Source: Umbilicaria muhlenbergii
Lineage: Eukaryota; Ascomycota; Lecanoromycetes; Umbilicariales; Umbilicariaceae
Reading direction: 5' to 3'
Length of the DNA: 64,000 nucleotides
Assembly (NCBI GenBank): GCA_000611775.1
Contig: KK106981.1
Span: 7,276,312-7,340,311 of the forward strand
Position 1 is the stretch's first letter; the number at the start of each line of letters is the position of its first letter. Of this stretch, positions 58,799-64,000 are shown one piece after another. The translations under genes and the position numbers were made by a program. Under the pieces are notes generated by a model, which was not told where the DNA came from, made no database searches, and saw nothing but the letters and a program-made list of their open reading frames with translations.

Positions 58799-59490
58799 CT
58801 CCTACTACGTAAGGTACGGCAACGGTACGAGGTACTCGAATACATGTACGATGCACTTTTGACCAGCGTGTCAAAAGCGAACCACCGCGGGGAAAGAGCA
58901 CGGTCATACGGCAGTGATGCCACTCTGGAGAGGCCAGGCACTGCGATGCGGAACACCTCCCGTGCAGGTCGCGCACTTCACCACTCGTCGCCTCGTACTC
59001 GTCCCTGTCCGTGAGCTCTGTCTGTGCTGATATTCCGTCACCCTGCTGGGGCTGCTTTAGCGTGATGTGTAGATAGCTCACCGATAGCTCAACACTTCGC
59101 ATCCCAGCATTCCCAGCGGCCATCCTTCAGCCAGGATGCCAGGCTAAGCCCCATCCGAGAGCTTTTCCATTCAACCTCCGGCGTTGAAATTCGTGGTGCG
59201 ACGGGAAGTAGATTGGTGTAACGCACGACTACTTCGTAAATCTCTCCATTGCTCCTGTCCATGTAAAGCCCGCCATTCGAACATGATCATAATCTCATTT
59301 CCTTGCACGGGGCTATCGTTCACATCTTTTGCATCGCTGTGACTGCATCCAGGTAAGTAAGCGACACTTTCATTTCCTGAAGCTTGTTCGCCCGGCACAT
59401 TTTGTTCGGCCTCAACGCTGGGGCTCCACACCAGAAAGACTTCTGGACTTTCAGCTCCGGTGTTGACTGCCTTCTCTAAACACTCGATAC

Positions 59491-59505
59491 ATGAACATCA
59501 TCTAA
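59491..59505 (+). promoter_or_regulatory. Minimal upstream ORF before FAS1
   Basis: ATG AAC ATC ATC TAA, four codons and a stop, ends two bases before the ATG at 59508. If included in the mRNA it would reduce initiation at 59508 and favour the in-frame ATG at 59595, which matches the N-terminus usual for the family. Confidence 0.45.
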
Positions 59506-59507
59506 TC

Positions 59508-62500
59508 ATGGCGAATCCGCAGTCTGGGGTGCACCCGCAATTCCTGCCCTTACCTCCCCGTTCTCGTCCCGCGCTCCAGCGCAACTCGTCCAGTATGTAC
59601 GGCAACGGCAATGGGACGGGCCAACATACGGGCGCCTCTACCCCTCGATCATCCTCGTCACTGCGGCCCCTCATCCTCGCACACGGCTCTCTCGAGCAAT
59701 CCCTGCTCATCCCGACAGCACTACACTTCCACGCCTCCCAGCTAAAAGACCGCTTCACTGCATCTCTTCCTTCGCCCACAGACGAGCTAGCGCAAGATGA
59801 CGAACCGTCGTCAACACCGGAGCTCGTTGCACGCTATCTCGGATACATTGCGCATGAGGTAGACGAGGGAGAGGATGATGTTGGAGGCTCTTACGAGGAG
59901 ATTCTCAAGCTTGTCCTGAACGAGTTCGAGCGAGCTTTTCTGCGCGGAAACGACGTCCACGCCATTGCAGCCTCGTTGCCGGGCATTGAGCAGAAAAAGC
60001 TCATTGTTGTCCAGTCATACTACGCTGCTCGAGCGGCGGCGAACAGACCAATCAAGGCCCACGATTCTGCTCTGTTCAGAGCCGCCGAAGCTGAGGATGA
60101 GCCTGCACGCCTATACGCTGTTTTTGGCGGGCAAGGGAACATTGAGGAATACTTTGATGAGCTGCGGGAAGTCTACACTACATATCCCTCCTTCGTGGCC
60201 GACCTAGTATCCGATTCGGCCGAACTACTTCTTTCTCTGACCCGAGATCCAAGAGCAGAAAAGCTATACCCCAAGGGACTCGATGTGATGCGCTGGTTGC
60301 ACAACAAAGATTCGACGCCGGACACGGATTATCTCGTCTCTGCCCCCGTCAGCTTTCCCCTCATCGGGCTGGTTCAGCTTGCTCATTACACTGTGACTTG
60401 CAAGGCGCTAGGCAAAACACCAGGCGAGGTCAGAGAACGCTTCAGCGGTACCACCGGGCATTCTCAAGGTGTTGTAATGGCCGCAGCGATCGCCGCTGCA
60501 GATTCGTGGGAGTCTTTCAATAAGACCGCCAGGGACGCTCTGACAATACTCTTTTGGATAGGTTCGCGCAGTCAACAGGCGTACCCTAGGACCTCGTTAA
60601 CTCCGTCCATGCTACAAGACTCGATGGAAAACGGAGAAGGGAGCCCAACGCCCATGTTGTCTATTCGGGACCTTTCGCGAAGCGTTCTGCAAGAGCACAT
60701 CGATGCGACCAACCATCATCTGCCAAAAGATCGTCAAATTGGCATATCACTGGTCAACAGCGCTCGCAACTTTGTTGTTGCTGGTCCTCCAATTTCCTTA
60801 CATGGTCTGAATCTTCGTCTGCGGAAGGTAAAGGCACCAACTGGTCTGGATCAAACACGAGTGCCTTTCACGGAACGCAAGACCCGCTTTGTTAATCGCT
60901 TCCTGCCAATCACAGCTCCTTTTCATAGTCCCTATCTCGCCGAAACATACAAGGATATCGAAGAAGATCTTCGCGATATCAACATCTCGAGGAAGGCCTT
61001 GGGAATCTCAGTATATAACACCAACACCGGCAAAGACCTACGAGAAGCTGGGGCCGAAAACATTATCCCGGCACTGATCCAAATGATTACACAAGACCGT
61101 GTCAATTGGGAGCAGGCAATTGTTTTCCCACACGCTACCCACATCATAGACTTCGGTCCCGGAGGTCTCTCTGGTCTTGGTGTTCTTACGCACCGAATCA
61201 AGGAAGGTACCGGGGTTCGAGTGATCCTCGCTGGTGCAATGGATGGTAGTAACACCGAGATTGGCTACAAACCTGAGCTGTTCGATCGCGACGAGGAAAG
61301 CGCCGTGAAGTATGCGGTCGACTGGGTGAAAGAACATGGCCCGAAATTGGTCAAGACCTCTGTGGGTCAAACCTTTGTGGACACCAAGATGAGCAGGCTC
61401 CTTGGGGTTCCACCGATAATGGTGGCCGGAATGACGCCATGTACGGTTCCTTGGGACTTTGTCGCTGCGACGATGAACGCTGGGTACCACATTGAGCTTG
61501 CCGGAGGCGGTTATTATGATGCCAAGGGGATGACAGAGGCATTGACTAAGATTGAAAGGAATATCCCGGCTGGTCGTGGCATTACAGTCAACCTCATCTA
61601 TGTCAATCCTCGAGCTATGGGTTGGCAAATTCCCTTGATTGGGCAGCTTCGAGCTGACGGGGTTCCCATTGAAGGCCTGACCATCGGTGCCGGTGTCCCC
61701 TCAATTGAAGTTGCTAACGAGTACATCGAAACGCTTGGCATCAAACATATAGCGTTCAAACCGGGTTCTGTCGAAGCCATTCAGCAGGTAATAAACATTG
61801 CAAAGGCCAACCCCCATTTTCCAGTCATTCTTCAATGGACTGGTGGACGTGGCGGTGGTCACCACTCTTTCGAGGACTTCCATCAGCCGATCTTGCAGAT
61901 GTATGGTCGGATTCGAAGATGCGGCAACATCATCCTCGTCGCAGGTAGCGGCTTCGGCGGCTCCCATGATACTTACCCGTACTTGACTGGCACTTGGTCC
62001 AGGCGATTCGGCTATCCACCAATGCCATATGACGGCTGCCTCTTCGGTAGCCGTATGATGACAGCCAAGGAAGCGCACACGTCGAAGAACGCCAAGAAAG
62101 CTATCGCTGAAGCCGAAGGCGTTGACGACGATCAGTGGGAGAAGACCTACAAGGGAGCAGCTGGTGGTGTGATAACGGTGCGCTCTGAAATGGGCGAGCC
62201 TATCCACAAACTTGCAACCCGTGGAGTCAAGTTCTGGGCCGAAATGGATCAGAAAATTTTCAGCCTTGACAAGGCCAAGCGCATACCAGAGCTGAAGAAG
62301 CAGCGCGAGTATATTATCAAGAAGCTGAACGATGACTTCCAGAAGGTGTGGTTTGGCCGGAACTCAGCTGGCGAGACGGTGGATCTGGAAGACATGACTT
62401 ATGGCGAAGTGATTCGACGCATGGTAGACTTGATGTACGTCAAGCACGAGTCGCGTTGGATAGACGTGTCGCTCAAGCGTCTCACCGGCGATTTCATCCG

Positions 62501-64000
62501 GCGTGTAGAGTCACGCTTCACACCTACCGCTGGAACACCGTCATTGTTGCAAAGCTATTCCGAACTCGATAATCCATACCCCGTTGTCGACAAGGTCCTT
62601 AATGCTTACCCCGAGGCCAAGCACCAGCTCATCAGCGCCCAAGACGTGCAACATTTCCTTCTCCTCGCCCAGCGTCGCGGCCAGAAGCCAGTCCCCTTCG
62701 TTCCTTCGCTCGATGAGAACTTCGAGTTTTGGTTCAAGAAAGATTCGCTTTGGCAATCCGAGGATCTCGAGGCTGTGATTGATCAAGATGTTGGCAGAAC
62801 ATGTATTTTGCAGGGTCCTACCGCCGCGAAGCACTCCAACACCGTTGATGAGCCCATCAAAGACATTTTGGACGGCATTCACCGTGATCATATTCAAGGT
62901 CTTACAAAGGATGTCTACGGCGGGAATGATTCGTCGATCCCAGTGGTTGAGTATTTCGGTGGACAACTGATACTTGAGGACGAAGACGACCTCGAGATGG
63001 ACGCCTTGACTACATCGGAAGATGGTCAGAGAACAAGCTATCGACTCTCCTCAGCACCCAATGCTGTAATGCCGGAGCTGGAACCTTGGATGCATCTTCT
63101 CGCTGGCAAATCTTACTCGTGGAGATTTGCTCTGTTTACTGCTGAGGTGTTCATTCAAGGCCAGAGATTCCAGACCAACCCACTCTCAAGAATATTCGGC
63201 CCCACCAAGGGCATGCTGGTCGAGATTCTCCACCCTAACGAGCCTGCTAAGACTGTCATCAGCATCAAAGAGCCATCAGCATCAGGTAAGATGGTCAAGA
63301 CTGTGGAGGTGAGCATCCACGGTAAAAACGAGATTGTGGTCAACCTCTTCGAGCAGAGAACCGCTGAAGGCAAAACTGTCGCCCTCCCGTTACAATTCAC
63401 CTATCATCCCGAGACTGGATATGCTCCTATCCGAGAGGTGATGAAAGGTCGCAATGATCGCATCAAGGAGTTCTATTACCGAGTCTGGTTTGGCGACGAA
63501 AAGGTACCGTTTGATGCACCGGCAACTAGCACCTTCGAGGGCGGAGAAGCCACAGTCACCAGCCAAGCCATCGCGGACTTTGTCCATGCTGTCGGCAATA
63601 CTGGCGAGGCCTTTGTCGACCGACCAGGAAAGGAAGTCTTAGCTCCTATGGATTTCGCCATCGTGGTTGGCTGGAAAGCGATCACAAAGCCAATCTTCCC
63701 ACGTGCAATTGATGGTGATCTCCTCAGGCTGGTCCACCTTTCGAACGGCTTTCGCATGCTACCTGGCGCTGAGCCTCTCAAGAAGGGCGACGTTGTTAAT
63801 ACAACTGCTCAGATCAACGCCGTAATCAACCAAGACTCGGGCAAGATGGTGGAGATTTGCGGAACTATCAAGCGGGATGGTAAAGCAGTGATGGAAGTCA
63901 CCAGCCAATTCTTGTACAGAGGAGCCTACAGTGATTATGAGAATACCTTCCAACGGAAAGAGGAGACTCCGATGCAACTACATCTCGCATCGTCGAAAGA
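59508..64000 (+). CDS. FAS1: Fatty acid synthase subunit beta (type I fungal FAS), 3' end outside window
   Basis: Beta chain of the fungal fatty acid synthase, partner of FAS2. An uninterrupted frame of 1497 codons reaches the window edge with no intron and no stop. Domains seen: N-terminal part with ASTPRSSSSLRPLILAHGSLE, the acetyltransferase with catalytic S319 in GTTGHSQGVVMAA, the enoyl reductase (PPIMVAGMTPCTVPWDFVAA, LQWTGGRGGGHHSFEDFH, VAGSGFGGSHDTYPYLTG), and the beginning of the dehydratase region (FPRAIDGDLLRLVHLSNGFR). The malonyl/palmitoyl transferase lies beyond the window. The start is ambiguous: ATG 59508 gives MANPQSGVHPQFLPLPP, but the family usually begins near the in-frame ATG at 59595 (MYGNGNGTG). 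It looks like the housekeeping enzyme, not a secondary-metabolism copy. Confidence 0.97.
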   Translation, partial: MANPQSGVHPQFLPLPPRSRPALQRNSSSMYGNGNGTGQHTGASTPRSSSSLRPLILAHGSLEQSLLIPTALHFHASQLKDRFTASLPSPTDELAQDDEPSSTPELVARYLGYIAHEVDEGEDDVGGSYEEILKLVLNEFERAFLRGNDVHAIAASLPGIEQKKLIVVQSYYAARAAANRPIKAHDSALFRAAEAEDEPARLYAVFGGQGNIEEYFDELREVYTTYPSFVADLVSDSAELLLSLTRDPRAEKLYPKGLDVMRWLHNKDSTPDTDYLVSAPVSFPLIGLVQLAHYTVTCKALGKTPGEVRERFSGTTGHSQGVVMAAAIAAADSWESFNKTARDALTILFWIGSRSQQAYPRTSLTPSMLQDSMENGEGSPTPMLSIRDLSRSVLQEHIDATNHHLPKDRQIGISLVNSARNFVVAGPPISLHGLNLRLRKVKAPTGLDQTRVPFTERKTRFVNRFLPITAPFHSPYLAETYKDIEEDLRDINISRKALGISVYNTNTGKDLREAGAENIIPALIQMITQDRVNWEQAIVFPHATHIIDFGPGGLSGLGVLTHRIKEGTGVRVILAGAMDGSNTEIGYKPELFDRDEESAVKYAVDWVKEHGPKLVKTSVGQTFVDTKMSRLLGVPPIMVAGMTPCTVPWDFVAATMNAGYHIELAGGGYYDAKGMTEALTKIERNIPAGRGITVNLIYVNPRAMGWQIPLIGQLRADGVPIEGLTIGAGVPSIEVANEYIETLGIKHIAFKPGSVEAIQQVINIAKANPHFPVILQWTGGRGGGHHSFEDFHQPILQMYGRIRRCGNIILVAGSGFGGSHDTYPYLTGTWSRRFGYPPMPYDGCLFGSRMMTAKEAHTSKNAKKAIAEAEGVDDDQWEKTYKGAAGGVITVRSEMGEPIHKLATRGVKFWAEMDQKIFSLDKAKRIPELKKQREYIIKKLNDDFQKVWFGRNSAGETVDLEDMTYGEVIRRMVDLMYVKHESRWIDVSLKRLTGDFIRRVESRFTPTAGTPSLLQSYSELDNPYPVVDKVLNAYPEAKHQLISAQDVQHFLLLAQRRGQKPVPFVPSLDENFEFWFKKDSLWQSEDLEAVIDQDVGRTCILQGPTAAKHSNTVDEPIKDILDGIHRDHIQGLTKDVYGGNDSSIPVVEYFGGQLILEDEDDLEMDALTTSEDGQRTSYRLSSAPNAVMPELEPWMHLLAGKSYSWRFALFTAEVFIQGQRFQTNPLSRIFGPTKGMLVEILHPNEPAKTVISIKEPSASGKMVKTVEVSIHGKNEIVVNLFEQRTAEGKTVALPLQFTYHPETGYAPIREVMKGRNDRIKEFYYRVWFGDEKVPFDAPATSTFEGGEATVTSQAIADFVHAVGNTGEAFVDRPGKEVLAPMDFAIVVGWKAITKPIFPRAIDGDLLRLVHLSNGFRMLPGAEPLKKGDVVNTTAQINAVINQDSGKMVEICGTIKRDGKAVMEVTSQFLYRGAYSDYENTFQRKEETPMQLHLASSK

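Larger units (their letters stand above)
57678..59507. promoter_or_regulatory. Shared FAS2-FAS1 divergent promoter region
   Basis: 1830 bp between the two start codons. It must contain the promoters of both synthase chains, which need balanced expression. About a quarter of it is a MITE-like insertion (58311-58798). FAS2-proximal sequence carries a GTGGTGATG microsatellite near 57895-57915. I did not identify a convincing TATA box for either gene. Confidence 0.7.

Noticed and set aside
51945-64000. FAS1/FAS2 as part of a secondary-metabolite (aflatoxin-like) cluster
   Set aside because: Both chains are full-length housekeeping type in the visible parts, and no polyketide synthase, oxidase or cluster regulator lies within the window.

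Overview
This window comes from a filamentous ascomycete (Pezizomycotina). The genes carry short spliceosomal introns of about 50-70 nt with GTRNGT-like donors and CTAAC-like branch sites. The protein set is typical of moulds: a split FAS1/FAS2 fatty acid synthase, Arp9, a Pth11-like rhodopsin-fold membrane protein, an OPT peptide transporter and a secreted pepsin. The class cannot be fixed from the sequence alone. Exon coordinates below were derived by hand from splice sites, reading phase and recalled family conservation; no search was run.

Layout. 1-8.1 kb: an inositol pyrophosphate synthase (Vip1/Asp1, running off the left edge) faces the U3 snoRNP protein Utp21, whose 3' tail is followed by a degenerate second copy of itself. 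8.1-16.9 kb: a gene-poor stretch holding only a secreted aspartic protease and an SRA-YDG domain protein, plus a minisatellite, a telomere-like TAGGG array and diffuse repeats. 16.9-24.6 kb: an RBR ubiquitin ligase, a small unknown protein and a nine-exon OPT transporter. 25.5-33.8 kb: an unresolved gene with a possible telomere-type OB fold and an apparent frameshift, the eEF2 co-chaperone Hgh1, an unknown protein and a Cid1-type nucleotidyltransferase. 35-43 kb: TFIIF alpha, a rhodopsin-like membrane protein and Arp9. 44.5-51.5 kb: an MFS transporter, a LOG-type phosphoribohydrolase and guanine deaminase. 51.9-64 kb: the divergent pair FAS2 (complete) and FAS1 (running off the right edge), sharing a 1.8 kb promoter region.

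How the genes relate. Most are unrelated housekeeping genes. The one clear functional unit is FAS1/FAS2, which encode the two chains of the cytosolic alpha6-beta6 fatty acid synthase; their shared promoter has been invaded by a 488-bp MITE-like element with 76-77 bp terminal inverted repeats.

The most unusual signals are: (1) a recurrent switch inside exons from C-ending to G-ending codons, seen in at least eight genes and restarting after introns in some; (2) the inverted-repeat element in the FAS promoter; (3) the tandem copy of the Utp21 C-terminus; and (4) a one-base defect in a G tract that splits the OB-fold gene.
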